DNA of 64,000 nt from Mogibacterium sp. (GTDB lineage Bacteria; Bacillota; Clostridia; Peptostreptococcales; Anaerovoracaceae): the NCBI GenBank assembly GCA_017404265.1, contig JAFRCS010000012.1:1-64000 (forward strand), read 5' to 3'. The notes beneath the pieces were generated by a model. The model did no database searches. It worked only from the letters and a program-made list of their open reading frames with translations, and was not told where the DNA came from. Positions 47,558 to 58,117 of the stretch are shown in pieces; positions within the stretch are counted from its first letter, which is position 1; each line of letters starts with the position of its first letter. The translations under genes were made by a program, and so were the position numbers.

Positions 47558-47633
47558 GGTTATCGGCGGAATGAGGCCGGGGCATTTGCGAGACGGTGCC
47601 CACACCTGATCCCACCGGTCGAATCAGATAACA
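47558..47633 (+). ncRNA. Candidate cis-regulatory RNA in the leader of the cation ATPase gene
   Basis: GTTATC (47559-47564) can close with GATAAC (47627-47632). Inside, GGCA (47581-47584) pairs with TGCC (47597-47600), CTGAT (47606-47610) with ATCAG (47623-47627), and GGCCGG (47575-47580) with CCGGTC (47615-47620) in the loop of the last hairpin, a pseudoknot or an alternative fold. The compact G+C-rich fold begins at the predicted transcript start, typical of riboswitches. I could not assign it to a known class; ion-sensing classes are an obvious guess given the gene. Confidence 0.5.
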
Positions 47634-47663
47634 TAATTCAGACAAAAGGGGGATCTTATTTAA

Positions 47664-50396
47664 ATGAAAGATAATTACAGACCTTATCTGGAAAGCATCG
47701 AGTCTGTACTCGATGAAGCGGGATCCTGTACGCAGGGCCTGACGACGGAGAAAGCCTCGTCAAAGCTTGAGGCTGACGGACCAAACAAGCTGATAGAAGC
47801 AAAGAAGAGAAGCAGTATCGCCAGGTTCTTTGATCAGATGAAGGATCCTATGATCATAATACTTCTCGTGGCGGCAGCTCTGTCGCTGGTCACATCATTG
47901 TACCAGCATGAGAATCCGTCCGATGTCTTCATCATTTTATTCGTAGTCGTGCTCAACTCGGTGCTAGGCGTAGTACAGGAGAACAAGGCTGAGGAAGCCA
48001 TTGAAGCTCTCAAGCAGATGACAGCTGCCAGATCCAAAGTGCTTCGCGACGGACAGATAGCGAGCATAGAGAGCAGCGAGCTCGTCGTTGGCGACGTAGT
48101 TCTGCTTGAAGCCGGAGACAGCATCCCTGCCGACGGACGCATTATCGAAGCGGCGTCCATGAAGGTAGAAGAAGCCGCCCTGACCGGAGAATCGGTGCCT
48201 GTCAACAAGACGGCTGAGGTTCTTGAACTTGGCGAAAGCGCAAAGGACATTCCTCTCGCTGACAGACGCAACATGGTCTACATGGGAAGCACCGTGGTAT
48301 ACGGCAGAGGCAAGGCCGTGATCGCCGCTACAGGCATGTCGACCGAGATGGGCAAGATAGCCGACGCTCTGGCGCAGGCGGAAGAAGAACTTACGCCGCT
48401 TCAGATAAAGCTGGCTCAGCTCTCGCGCATTCTCACCAAGCTGGTCATCGGCATCTGCCTCTTCATCTTCGCCCTTGGCGTAGTGAAGGCAGGAAGGCTC
48501 AGCATGGATGTCATGATAGACACCTTCATGCTGGCGATATCACTCGCGGTAGCAGCGATCCCGGAAGGGCTTGTCGCGGTAGTGACCATAGTCCTTTCCA
48601 TCGGAGTCACAAAGATGTCCCGCAGGAACGCTGTCATAAGGAGACTGACCGCCGTAGAGACACTGGGCTGTGCCCAGGTCATCTGCTCGGACAAGACAGG
48701 AACGCTGACACAGAACAAGATGACAGTCGTGGACTACGCGGGACACGACAGGGACGTACTGGCCGCGGGCATGGCTCTTTGCTGCGACGCGGAACTGAAG
48801 GTCACGGACGGAGTGGAAGAAGTAGTGGGCGAGCCGACGGAAGCGGCCCTCGTCGCTTATGCTTCGGAACAGAATCTGCCTAAGAACGAGCTGGTAGACC
48901 TGTTCCCTCGCGTGGGAGAGGCACCGTTCGATTCAGGCCGCAAGATGATGTCCACTGTTCACAAGAACAATGACATGGATTCCCCTGCGGGAATGGACAC
49001 AGAGCTTGACAAGCTGATCGCGAAGTCCGAATACGTACAGTTCACAAAAGGCGCGCCTGACGTAGTGCTGCGCCACAGTACTCATATACTGACAGACCAC
49101 GGTGTAGAGCCTATGACGGAAGAGCTCGAGGCCAATGTCAGAAGAGACAACGCGAGGATGGCCGGAAAGGCCCTGCGGGTGCTCTCGCTGGCAGTGCGTG
49201 TCTATCACGAGAGACCTAACGACTTCAATGACAAGGCTCTGGAGCAAGACCTCATTTTCGTAGGACTCCTGGGTATGATAGACCCTATCAGACCTGAGGT
49301 CAAAGACGCGGTCGCTGAATGCCGTACGGCAGGCATCAGACCTATCATGATCACCGGCGACCAGCTCGACACGGCTGTTGCCATCGCCAAGGATCTGGGC
49401 ATGATCGACAGCGCGGACGATGCCATACTCGGTTCCGCACTTGATGACATGAGCGATGAAGAGCTCCTCAATAAAGTGGGCACCTACTCGGTATACGCGA
49501 GGGTGCAGCCTGAGCATAAGGTAAGGATAGTGAAGGCATGGCGCGCGCACCGCATGGTAACTGCCATGACAGGCGACGGCGTCAACGACGCTCCTGCCAT
49601 AAAGTCCGCAGACATCGGAGTCGGAATGGGCATCACGGGTACGGACGTAACCAAGAACGTCGCCGACATGATACTTGCCGACGACAACTTCGCGACCATA
49701 GTCTCGGCCGTCGAAGAGGGACGCCGCATCTACTCGAACATCCGCAAGTGCATACAGTTCCTGCTGGCGACCAATATATCCGAGGTACTCTCGATACTGA
49801 TTGCCACCATACTGGGATTCACCATCCTGAAGCCTGCGCACCTGCTGTGGATCAATCTGATAACAGACTCGCTGCCGGCCCTTGCCCTCGGCATGGAGGA
49901 AGGCGAAGGAAACGCGATGAAGCAGAGGCCAAGAAGCGCGCGTGAGGGAGTCTTCGCGGGAGGCATGGATGTGGATATCCTTTATCAGGGCGGAGTCACG
50001 ACTCTGCTGGTCCTTGCGTCTTACTTCATCGGTGAGTTCATCCAGACCGGACAGTGGCACATCGTGGCCAGCAACGACGGCATCACCATGGCATTCCTGA
50101 CGATGTCCATGTGCGAGATATTCCACTCGTTCAATATGAGATCGCGCAGACAATCCCTGTTCACGCTGAACAGGCAGAACGTATGGCTCTGGGGTTCGGC
50201 AGCCGCAGCCATGCTGCTGACAACGACGGTAATAGAAATACCTGCCCTGGCAAGACTGTTTGAATTCACCACCATAGATCTCAGGGAATACGGCATCGCT
50301 ATGGGACTCGCGATCCTGATAATTCCGATCGTTGAGATAATAAAAGCATTCCAGAGAGCTGCAGCCCGCAGGAGAGGCGAAGAACTCAGAAGCTAA
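47664..50396 (+). CDS. P2-type cation-transporting ATPase (Ca2+-ATPase-like)
   Basis: 910 residues. Actuator motif LTGESVPV, TM4 ion site AAIPEGL, phosphorylation site CSDKTGTLTQNKM, nucleotide domain FTKGAPDVVL, hinge MVTAMTGDGVNDAPAIKSADIGVGMG, and TM6 LWINLITDSLPALALGMEEGE; about ten membrane helices in total. Overall layout is that of SERCA/PMR1-type Ca2+ pumps (P2A), though some bacterial P2 pumps export Na+. It is preceded by a folded leader that may regulate it. The MATE transporter gene follows after 18 nt. Confidence 0.92.
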   Translation: MKDNYRPYLESIESVLDEAGSCTQGLTTEKASSKLEADGPNKLIEAKKRSSIARFFDQMKDPMIIILLVAAALSLVTSLYQHENPSDVFIILFVVVLNSVLGVVQENKAEEAIEALKQMTAARSKVLRDGQIASIESSELVVGDVVLLEAGDSIPADGRIIEAASMKVEEAALTGESVPVNKTAEVLELGESAKDIPLADRRNMVYMGSTVVYGRGKAVIAATGMSTEMGKIADALAQAEEELTPLQIKLAQLSRILTKLVIGICLFIFALGVVKAGRLSMDVMIDTFMLAISLAVAAIPEGLVAVVTIVLSIGVTKMSRRNAVIRRLTAVETLGCAQVICSDKTGTLTQNKMTVVDYAGHDRDVLAAGMALCCDAELKVTDGVEEVVGEPTEAALVAYASEQNLPKNELVDLFPRVGEAPFDSGRKMMSTVHKNNDMDSPAGMDTELDKLIAKSEYVQFTKGAPDVVLRHSTHILTDHGVEPMTEELEANVRRDNARMAGKALRVLSLAVRVYHERPNDFNDKALEQDLIFVGLLGMIDPIRPEVKDAVAECRTAGIRPIMITGDQLDTAVAIAKDLGMIDSADDAILGSALDDMSDEELLNKVGTYSVYARVQPEHKVRIVKAWRAHRMVTAMTGDGVNDAPAIKSADIGVGMGITGTDVTKNVADMILADDNFATIVSAVEEGRRIYSNIRKCIQFLLATNISEVLSILIATILGFTILKPAHLLWINLITDSLPALALGMEEGEGNAMKQRPRSAREGVFAGGMDVDILYQGGVTTLLVLASYFIGEFIQTGQWHIVASNDGITMAFLTMSMCEIFHSFNMRSRRQSLFTLNRQNVWLWGSAAAAMLLTTTVIEIPALARLFEFTTIDLREYGIAMGLAILIIPIVEIIKAFQRAAARRRGEELRS

Positions 50397-50414
50397 GGGC
50401 TGCAAGCAACTTAT

Positions 50415-51851
50415 ATGATAGAAGAAAAAGATTCGTTACAAGTTAATGAAGAAACGCCTCAGAAGAGGGATTCCGACAGGCTCGGGACCGAGCCTGTGCA
50501 TCCGCTGCTGCTGAAGATGTCGGCGCCGCTGGCGGTGTCGATGTTCGTCATGGCCCTTTACAATATCGTGGACTCGATATACCTGGGTCACTACAGCACG
50601 GATTCACTGACGGCGGTCTCATACTGCTTCCCATTCCAGAACCTCAACATAGCGTTCGGAATAGGAACAGCTGTCGGCATGAGCGCTCTGCTTTCGAGAT
50701 ACCTGGGAGCCAAGCAATACGACAAGGCTGACAAAGTGGCTCACAACGGGTTCATCCTGGCTGCTATAAACTACGTCATATTCTTCATTGTCGGCTGCTT
50801 CGCGGAACCTATCATGGATCTGATCACGGCAGAAAGCACCAACGCCATGATCATTTCCGAGGGCACGGCTTATCTTCGCATAACCCAGTGGCTCTCGATC
50901 GCGCCGATGATGCAGTCTATGCTTGAGAGACTTCTGCAGGGCACAGGCAAGACCAACTACATTTTTTACATGCAGGTGTCCAGCACCGTGTTCAACGCCA
51001 TAGTGGACCCTATCCTCATCTTCGGCTTCTTCGGGCTGCCGGCAATGGGAGCAAAGGGAGCAGCGATCGCCACGGTCTTCGGACAGATACTCGGCTGCAT
51101 CCTGGGCTACACGTTCAACAGGAAGTTCAACAAAGAGGTATCACTCTCGATACACAGGCTGCGCCCTCACTGGCAGACTATGAAGGAGATCTACAGGATA
51201 GGTATCCCGTCGATAGTCCTGCAGTCGGTAGGCGCGGTGATGAATTTCAGCCTCAACAAGATACTCGCAGCGTTCTCCGACCTGGCGGTCACGACATTCG
51301 GCGTGTACTTCAAGCTGCAGAGCTTTGTGTTCATGCCTATCTTCGGAATGAACAACGCTTCAGTGCCTATCATTGCGTACAACTACGGAGCAGATAGAAG
51401 GGACAGGCTGGAGAAGGCCATGAGCATAGGCGTCAGATACGGCATAGGAGTCATGTCCGTGGGCACGCTGATATTCTGGCTGTTCCCTGAGGAACTGATG
51501 GCTCTCTTCAACGCGCCGCCTGAAATGGTATCGATGGGAGTCGTTGCGCTGCATATCATATCGCTCAACTTCCCGTTCGCGGGATACGCGATCATGAGAG
51601 GCGCGGCTTTCCAGGCTCTTGGCAAGAGCGTATACAGCATGTACATTTCGCTGGTTAGACAGCTGCTCATCATCATCCCGTGCGCGTACATCTTCGCGAA
51701 GATAGGCGGAGTCGACATGGTGTGGTGGGCGTTTCCGTGCGCTGAGGTCGCCGGAGTTACTATGTCTATCATCTTCACGAAACGCATAAGAAAGAATATA
51801 ATAAGCAAAATGACTCCGCGCGACACGGAAGGAAATCCAATAGAAGCATGA
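50415..51851 (+). CDS. MATE family efflux transporter
   Basis: 478 residues with 12 membrane helices in two homologous halves. Family segments: PLLLKMSAPLAVSMFVMALYNIVDSIYLGHYSTDSLTAVS at the start, GIGTAVGMSALLSRYLGAKQYDKADKVA, QGTGKTNYIFYMQVSSTVFNAIVDPILIFGF, and in the second half FGMNNASVPIIAYNYGADRRDRLEKA. It exports organic cations or drugs using Na+ or H+. It lies 18 nt after the ATPase gene and overlaps the cyclo-ligase gene by 4 nt. Confidence 0.92.
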   Translation: MIEEKDSLQVNEETPQKRDSDRLGTEPVHPLLLKMSAPLAVSMFVMALYNIVDSIYLGHYSTDSLTAVSYCFPFQNLNIAFGIGTAVGMSALLSRYLGAKQYDKADKVAHNGFILAAINYVIFFIVGCFAEPIMDLITAESTNAMIISEGTAYLRITQWLSIAPMMQSMLERLLQGTGKTNYIFYMQVSSTVFNAIVDPILIFGFFGLPAMGAKGAAIATVFGQILGCILGYTFNRKFNKEVSLSIHRLRPHWQTMKEIYRIGIPSIVLQSVGAVMNFSLNKILAAFSDLAVTTFGVYFKLQSFVFMPIFGMNNASVPIIAYNYGADRRDRLEKAMSIGVRYGIGVMSVGTLIFWLFPEELMALFNAPPEMVSMGVVALHIISLNFPFAGYAIMRGAAFQALGKSVYSMYISLVRQLLIIIPCAYIFAKIGGVDMVWWAFPCAEVAGVTMSIIFTKRIRKNIISKMTPRDTEGNPIEA

Positions 51852-52483
51852 CGGAAAAGGAAAAGATCAGAAAAGAAATAAAAGAGAAGCTGAACGCGAC
51901 AAGCGAGGATTACCGCAAGGAGGCTTCGGCAAAGATCGCCCTGAATGCTCTCAACATCCCGGAGATGAAGGAGCAGAAAAGGACGGGCTTTCTGGGGCTT
52001 AAAAAGACCGAAAAGACTGTTCTCGCGTATTGCTCTGTCGGAAATGAGCCGTCTACTCTTGCGCTCATAGACAGCCTTCTGAAGTCGGGCAAAAGGGTGT
52101 GCCTGCCGCTTTGCACCGATCTTGATGAAGAGGGACACAGGACGGGCGCTTTCGATGCCATGGAGGCCCGCGTTATAACAAGCTTCGATGACCTGACCGC
52201 CGGGGCATACGGCATTCCGGAACCCAAGGCGGATACAGAATTTGTACCGCCTGAGGAGATAGACATCATCATACTGCCGTGCGTAGGCTGCGACAGACAA
52301 TGCAGGCGCATAGGCCACGGCGCGGGTTACTATGATAAATACCTTACGACAGTTAGGAAGGACTGCTTTACCATGGCGCTGTGCTATGAAGAAGCTCTGG
52401 CAGACGAACTGCCGTCAGAAGAGCACGACATGCCGGTCGATGCGGTCGTGACTGAGAAGACGGTCTATCGATGGCGAAGGTAA
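51848..52483 (+). CDS. 5-formyltetrahydrofolate cyclo-ligase
   Basis: 211 residues. Family motifs: AYCSVGNEPSTLALIDSLLKSGKRVCLPLC and the C-terminal ATP/folate site IIILPCVGCDRQCRRIGHGAGYYDKYL (the usual P-G-x-A-F-D is altered to PCVGCDRQ). It converts 5-formyl-THF to 5,10-methenyl-THF with ATP. Its ATG overlaps the MATE stop (ATGA), so the two are translationally coupled. The altered loop (PCVGC) may reflect sequence drift; activity is still likely because the YYD motif is kept. Confidence 0.88.
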   Translation: MTEKEKIRKEIKEKLNATSEDYRKEASAKIALNALNIPEMKEQKRTGFLGLKKTEKTVLAYCSVGNEPSTLALIDSLLKSGKRVCLPLCTDLDEEGHRTGAFDAMEARVITSFDDLTAGAYGIPEPKADTEFVPPEEIDIIILPCVGCDRQCRRIGHGAGYYDKYLTTVRKDCFTMALCYEEALADELPSEEHDMPVDAVVTEKTVYRWRR

Positions 52484-52527
52484 GCATGACCGATGAAGCA
52501 GATATAACCGGAAAAGGATAGAGATAA

Positions 52528-53625
<1,098 letters not shown>

Positions 53626-53636
53626 AAAAGACGCGC

Positions 53637-53666
53637 GATCCGGGGCTTTGCGGTCCCGGATCTTTT
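53637..53666 (+). terminator. Terminator after trpS
   Basis: GATCCGGG (53637-53644) pairs with CCCGGATC (53655-53662), then TTTT. Confidence 0.88.
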
Positions 53667-53721
53667 GTTGTCCGAATCCATGTAATCTTCACACGTTCTA
53701 CGAAAAAAACTCTGCAGGCGG

Positions 53722-53730
53722 TGCTACAAT
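53722..53730 (+). promoter_or_regulatory. Extended -10 promoter, probably giving a leaderless mRNA
   Basis: TGCTACAAT: TG at 53722-53723, TACAAT at 53725-53730, then 9 nt to the ATG at 53740. No Shine-Dalgarno sequence precedes the ATG. Confidence 0.55.
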
Positions 53731-53739
53731 TTCTATGTC

Positions 53740-54396
53740 ATGATCAAGAGGGTAACAGGGTTACATTACAGTCCTGTCGGAGGCGCGGCCGTCATGACCG
53801 AGCGCCTGGCAAGAAGCATAACGGCATTGCTCGATGACTGCAGTCCGGATGACATCACCGTCGAGTGCCATGACCTGCTGAGGGAGCAGGCGGCCGGCAT
53901 AAAGGTGGATGAGGAGACCGTGGTCGTTATCGGCATGCCTGTTTATGTGGGCAAAATTCCGCTGCCGGCCGCAGAAGCGCTGAGGAAGATATCGGGCAAC
54001 GGCGCGATGACCATCGCGTCCGTTTCGTATGGCGGAAGATCGTACGGCAACGCCCTCTTTGAGCTCAAGAGCCTGGCAGAGGACTGCGGATTCAGGCCTA
54101 TAGGCGCTGGAGCGTTTCTTATAAGCCGCATGGCCGGAAGGGGCGGCGCGCATGGATTTGCTACGGCCCTTGATGGCGAAGCCATGACTGAATTCAGCAA
54201 GGCTGCGGCTGCAAAGATAAGAAGGCTTGCGGGCTGCGAGATAGAAGAGCTGAAGATAAAGCCGGCGCCGCTTGAGGTAAGCGGAAAGATGCCGGTACAC
54301 AAGATCAGCCGCATATCACCAAGGGCGGCAGCAGCTGCACAGAAGGTGATTGAAAGAGTAAGCCTGCTGAAAAGACATTCTGAGTGGTTTTTATAG
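53740..54396 (+). CDS. Flavodoxin-like protein (resembles the flavodoxin half of EFR1-type proteins)
   Basis: 218 residues. The N-terminal part begins KRVTGLHYSPVGGAAVMTERLA, a flavodoxin-like phosphate loop, followed by VVVIGMPVYVGKIPLPAAEALRKI and MTIASVSYGGRSYGNALFELKSLAEDCGF, as in the flavodoxin domain of EFR1 (flavodoxin plus ferredoxin) proteins. The ferredoxin Cys clusters of EFR1 are absent, and the C-terminal part is basic and Ala-rich. It probably binds FMN and carries electrons or acts in a reductase. The mRNA may be leaderless. Confidence 0.65.
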   Translation: MIKRVTGLHYSPVGGAAVMTERLARSITALLDDCSPDDITVECHDLLREQAAGIKVDEETVVVIGMPVYVGKIPLPAAEALRKISGNGAMTIASVSYGGRSYGNALFELKSLAEDCGFRPIGAGAFLISRMAGRGGAHGFATALDGEAMTEFSKAAAAKIRRLAGCEIEELKIKPAPLEVSGKMPVHKISRISPRAAAAAQKVIERVSLLKRHSEWFL

Positions 54397-54481
54397 ACAT
54401 TTGGGCCTTATTGTATACAATATAGCCTAAAAACAACGAAAAATGACATATGGGACACATGGCCCTGAAAGACGCAATATA

Positions 54482-54512
54482 GGGGCGCTTCCGAAGGAAG
54501 GCGCCCTCTTTT
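54482..54512 (+). terminator. Terminator after the flavodoxin-like gene
   Basis: GGGCGC (54483-54488) pairs with GCGCCC (54501-54506), with an inner TTCC/GGAA helix, then TCTTTT. Confidence 0.82.
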
Positions 54513-54567
54513 AGTGTCAAAATCGCTTTAAACACTGAAAATACAAGCAAATGAGGCCGGTTAACGA

Positions 54568-54597
54568 TTGACATTGGCGTAATCGTTCGATTAAAAT
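54568..54597 (+). promoter_or_regulatory. Promoter of the citrate synthase-aconitase operon
   Basis: Perfect TTGACA (54568-54573), 18-bp spacer, TAAAAT (54592-54597); initiation near 54604 leaves a ~33-nt leader with ACGGAGG. Confidence 0.8.
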
Positions 54598-54636
54598 ACT
54601 TGTATACATTTTTACTGATTTACGGAGGTTCCATAA

Positions 54637-56043
54637 ATGAGGAAAGTAAATGAAGTAGAAGAAGCTCCAACAAGGGGGACCCGCCTTAACGAAAGGACCA
54701 ACCTTCTTGAGATGGAAAACTATCACTATGAGGTCCAGGACATTCCGGATCCTAACCTTCTGCGTGAATTTTTCGGATATACAGAAGTGCCTAAGGTCGG
54801 ATTCAACTTCAGGACCAGCCCTTACGGCATGCCTGAACAGGTATATATAACCGACTCGACCTTCCGCGACGGCCAGCAGTCCAGAGAACCATACACCACT
54901 AAACAGATAGTGGACATCTTTAAGATGATGTCAAAGCTCTCCGGCCCTAAAGGGATAATCAGGCAGACCGAGTTCTTCACTTATTCAGACAGGGACAAGG
55001 AAGCCATCAGGGCCTGCCAGGACCTGGGACTTGAGTTCCCGCAGATCACTACGTGGATCAGGGCAAAGAAAGATGACTTCAAGATAGTCAAGGAGATGGG
55101 CGTCAAGGAGACGGGCATACTTACAAGCTGCTCGGACTACCACATCTTCTATAAGCTGGGCATGACGCGCAGACAGGCGATGGAGCATTACCTGTCAGTA
55201 GTACACGACGCTTTTGAAGCCGGCATCACGCCGCGCTGTCACCTCGAGGACATCACGAGGGCGGACTTCTATGGCTTCGTTGTACCGTTCGTCAGCGCTA
55301 TACAGGACATGGCCCGCGAAGCTAAAATGCCTGCCAAGATAAGAGTTTGCGATACGATGGGCTATGGCGTTCCATATCCGGGCGTCGCTCTTCCGAGATC
55401 GGTCTCGGGCATCATCTACGGTCTCCACGAATACGCGGGAGTGCCGAGCGAGTGCCTCGAGTGGCATGGACACAACGACTTCTACAAGGCTGTATCGAAC
55501 GCGGCCACTGCGTGGCTCTACGGCTGCGGCGCGGTCAACTGCACACTCTTCGGCATAGGCGAGAGGACGGGCAATATCCCTCTTGAAGCCATGGTCTTTG
55601 AGTACGCGCAGCTGAAGGGGACGCTGGACGGCATGGACACGACGGTCATCACGGACCTTGCCAGATACTACGAGCAGAAGGTCGGATACATGCTGCCTGC
55701 GCAGACACCGTTTGCCGGCGCAAACTTCAACGTGACAAGAGCGGGCATCCACGCAGACGGGCTTCTCAAGAATGAGGAGATATACAATATCTTCGACACC
55801 GAAAAATTCCTCAAGAGACCTCCGCTGGTAAATATAAGCCAGAGCTCCGGAGCCGCCGGCATCGCTCACTGGCTCAACACCAGCTACGGACTGCAGGGCG
55901 ACAAAATGGTGGACAAGCACAGCGCTGTTGTTATTTATATTAAAGACTGGGTCGACGCGGAGTACGCCTCCGGCCGTGTGGCTGAGATAGGCGCCAACGA
56001 GATCCACAACAAGGTCAATGAATTCATGACGACGCAGGGCTAA
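54637..56043 (+). CDS. Re-type citrate synthase (HMGL/isopropylmalate synthase fold)
   Basis: 468 residues. The barrel motifs of the isopropylmalate/homocitrate synthase family are present: ITDSTFRDGQQSREPYTT (catalytic Arg-Asp and metal Asp) and the H-x-H metal site EWHGHNDFYK, followed by GIGERTGNIPLEAMV. The sequence form (RDGQQSREPYT, YTDRD-like EFFTYSDRDKEAI) and the immediate neighbour aconitase point to Re-citrate synthase of Clostridia (C. kluyveri type) rather than a leucine or lysine enzyme. It condenses acetyl-CoA with oxaloacetate. Aconitase begins 11 nt downstream and isocitrate dehydrogenase lies 4.5 kb further, giving a route to 2-oxoglutarate and glutamate. Confidence 0.85.
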   Translation: MRKVNEVEEAPTRGTRLNERTNLLEMENYHYEVQDIPDPNLLREFFGYTEVPKVGFNFRTSPYGMPEQVYITDSTFRDGQQSREPYTTKQIVDIFKMMSKLSGPKGIIRQTEFFTYSDRDKEAIRACQDLGLEFPQITTWIRAKKDDFKIVKEMGVKETGILTSCSDYHIFYKLGMTRRQAMEHYLSVVHDAFEAGITPRCHLEDITRADFYGFVVPFVSAIQDMAREAKMPAKIRVCDTMGYGVPYPGVALPRSVSGIIYGLHEYAGVPSECLEWHGHNDFYKAVSNAATAWLYGCGAVNCTLFGIGERTGNIPLEAMVFEYAQLKGTLDGMDTTVITDLARYYEQKVGYMLPAQTPFAGANFNVTRAGIHADGLLKNEEIYNIFDTEKFLKRPPLVNISQSSGAAGIAHWLNTSYGLQGDKMVDKHSAVVIYIKDWVDAEYASGRVAEIGANEIHNKVNEFMTTQG

Positions 56044-56054
56044 GGAGTACTAAG

Positions 56055-58031
56055 ATGGGGAAGACGATAGCACAGAAGATAATAGAGGAACATCTGCTGA
56101 GCGGCGAGATGGAAAAGGGCTCGGAGATAGGCCTTCGCATCGACCAGACTTTGACTCAGGACGCGACCGGCACGATGGCGTATCTTGAATTCGAGTCCAT
56201 GGGCATCCCGAGAGTGAAGACGGAGCGCTCGGTCGCGTATATCGACCACAACACTCTGCAGTCGGGTTTCATGAACGCTGACGATCACAGATATATACAG
56301 ACAGTAGCAGCCAAGCATGGCATCTGGTATTCGAGGCCGGGCAACGGCATCTGCCATCAGGTGCATTATGAGAGATTCGGTGTGCCGGGCAAGACGCTTA
56401 TAGGCTCCGACTCGCACACGCCGACAGGCGGGGGCCTCGGCATGCTGGCCATGGGTGCCGGGGGCATGGACGTTGCGGTCGCCATGGGAGGCGGAGCGTA
56501 CTACATTCCGATGCCCGGCATGATAAAAGTTGAGTTGACCGGCCGTCTGACAGACGGGGTCAGCGCCAAGGACGTCATACTTGACGTCCTCAGGCAGCTG
56601 AGCGTCAAAGGCGGCGTAGGTTATATAGTAGAATATGCGGGCCCGGGAGTTGAGACGCTCAGCGTGCCTGAGCGCTGCACCATCACAAACATGGGTGCAG
56701 AGCTTGGCGCCACTACGTCCATCTTCCCAAGCGACGCTACAACAAAAGCTTTCCTTGAGGCTCAGGACCGCGGGGCTGACTGGAAGCCTCTCGCAAGCGA
56801 TCCGGACGCGGAGTATGACAAGGTCATCAGCGTGGACCTAACCGCGCTCAGACCTCTGGCAGCCTGCCCGCACAGCCCTGACAACGTAAAGCCGGCCAGC
56901 GAGCTTAAGGATATAAAGGTCGACCAGGTCTGCATAGGATCGTGTACAAACTCATCCCTCGCGGACATGCTCAAGGTAGCGTCGATGCTCAGGGGCAGAA
57001 AGATAGCTGACAGCGTGAGCCTTTCCATATCCCCGGGATCGAGGCAGGTGTTCTCGATGCTGGCAGAATGCGGAGCGCTCACCGACCTTATAGACGCGGG
57101 AGCCAGAGTGCTGGAATGCGCCTGCGGACCATGCATAGGCATGGGCTTCTCACCAAGCTCGGCAGGAGTGTCGCTTCGCACATTCAACCGCAACTTCCTC
57201 GGACGCTCCGGCACCAAGGACGGACAGGTATATCTTGTTTCCCCTGAGACTGCCGCGGCATCCGCTCTGACCGGATACTTCACAGATCCGGCAGAGTCAG
57301 GTCCGAAGGCAGATGTTTCCATATATGATGTTCCTGAAAAGTTCAGGATAAACGACAGCGGCATCATCGCTCCTCTTGATGAAGAGGCGGCAAAGGATGC
57401 TGAGGTCATCAAGGGACCTAACATCAAGCCGTTCCCTGAGACAGAACCGCTGGCCGATAAGGTAGACGCGCAGGTGGTCCTCAAGACAGGCGACAACATC
57501 ACGACCGACCACATTATGCCGGCGGGGTCAAAGATACTGCCGTACAGATCCAACATCCCTTACCTCTCGCAGTTCTGCTTCGAGGTAGTCGATCCTGAAT
57601 TCCCTGAGCGCGCAAAGGCGTCGGCTCCGGGCATCATAGTCGGCGGTGAAAACTACGGTCAGGGATCGTCCCGTGAGCACGCTGCGCTCGTTCCGCTCGC
57701 GCTTGGCATCAAAGCTGTTATAGCCAAGTCCTTTGCCCGCATACACGCTGCAAACCTGGTGAATGCCGGCATACTGCCTCTCATTTTTGAGAGCGAAGCT
57801 GACTACGACCTTGTGCAGCAGGGAGATGCCCTGATGCTGGAAGACATCCACAAAGGACTTAAGGAGAATAGACTGATCGCCAAGATCATGCGACGGACTG
57901 AATACGGACTGGCAGATGGTTCTGCCGCTCTGACAGAGGTCGCGGAGATACCGCTGACCATGCAGCTGGCGGACAGACAGAAGGCCATGCTGCTCGCAGG
58001 CGGATTGCTCAAATACACAGCCGGACATTGA
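56055..58031 (+). CDS. acn: Aconitate hydratase (short, mitochondrial-like clostridial form)
   Basis: 658 residues. Cluster ligands are in GSCTNSSLADM and CACGPCIGMG, with TLIGSDSHTPTGGGLGMLAMGAGGMDVA at the N-terminal part and the C-terminal swivel domain with IIVGGENYGQGSSREHAA. It isomerises citrate to isocitrate with a [4Fe-4S] cluster. It follows the Re-citrate synthase by 11 nt in one operon, and its stop codon lies inside the terminator loop. The length and GENYGQGSSREHAA form match the clade found in anaerobes. Confidence 0.93.
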   Translation: MGKTIAQKIIEEHLLSGEMEKGSEIGLRIDQTLTQDATGTMAYLEFESMGIPRVKTERSVAYIDHNTLQSGFMNADDHRYIQTVAAKHGIWYSRPGNGICHQVHYERFGVPGKTLIGSDSHTPTGGGLGMLAMGAGGMDVAVAMGGGAYYIPMPGMIKVELTGRLTDGVSAKDVILDVLRQLSVKGGVGYIVEYAGPGVETLSVPERCTITNMGAELGATTSIFPSDATTKAFLEAQDRGADWKPLASDPDAEYDKVISVDLTALRPLAACPHSPDNVKPASELKDIKVDQVCIGSCTNSSLADMLKVASMLRGRKIADSVSLSISPGSRQVFSMLAECGALTDLIDAGARVLECACGPCIGMGFSPSSAGVSLRTFNRNFLGRSGTKDGQVYLVSPETAAASALTGYFTDPAESGPKADVSIYDVPEKFRINDSGIIAPLDEEAAKDAEVIKGPNIKPFPETEPLADKVDAQVVLKTGDNITTDHIMPAGSKILPYRSNIPYLSQFCFEVVDPEFPERAKASAPGIIVGGENYGQGSSREHAALVPLALGIKAVIAKSFARIHAANLVNAGILPLIFESEADYDLVQQGDALMLEDIHKGLKENRLIAKIMRRTEYGLADGSAALTEVAEIPLTMQLADRQKAMLLAGGLLKYTAGH

Positions 58032-58044
58032 TCCGGCTTTTTTA
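58019..58044 (+). terminator. Terminator overlapping the end of the aconitase gene
   Basis: AGCCGGA (58019-58025) pairs with TCCGGCT (58032-58038), then TTTTTT; the stop codon is in the loop. Confidence 0.85.
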
Positions 58045-58117
58045 TTCATTTAAAGTTCATTTAAGAATCGGGGGCTATTATCTCGGTGTAAGATAAAACA
58101 CAGGGGGGGTATCCGAA

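Larger units (their letters stand above)
47251..47663. other. Divergent control region between the symporter and the cation ATPase
   Basis: 413 bp without a gene. It contains the symporter promoter (47349-47377), three TTTTCAACAC-type elements, the ATPase promoter (-10 at 47547-47552) and a folded leader RNA (47558-47633). Confidence 0.7.

Noticed and set aside
47558..47633. Fluoride (crcB) riboswitch upstream of the P2 ATPase
   Set aside because: The ATGAGGCC stretch is similar, but the matching GGCCTC strand and the rest of the consensus are absent and the gene is not fluoride-related.
54637..56043. 2-isopropylmalate or homocitrate synthase
   Set aside because: The family motifs fit, but the operon with aconitase and the form of the active-site segments favour Re-citrate synthase.
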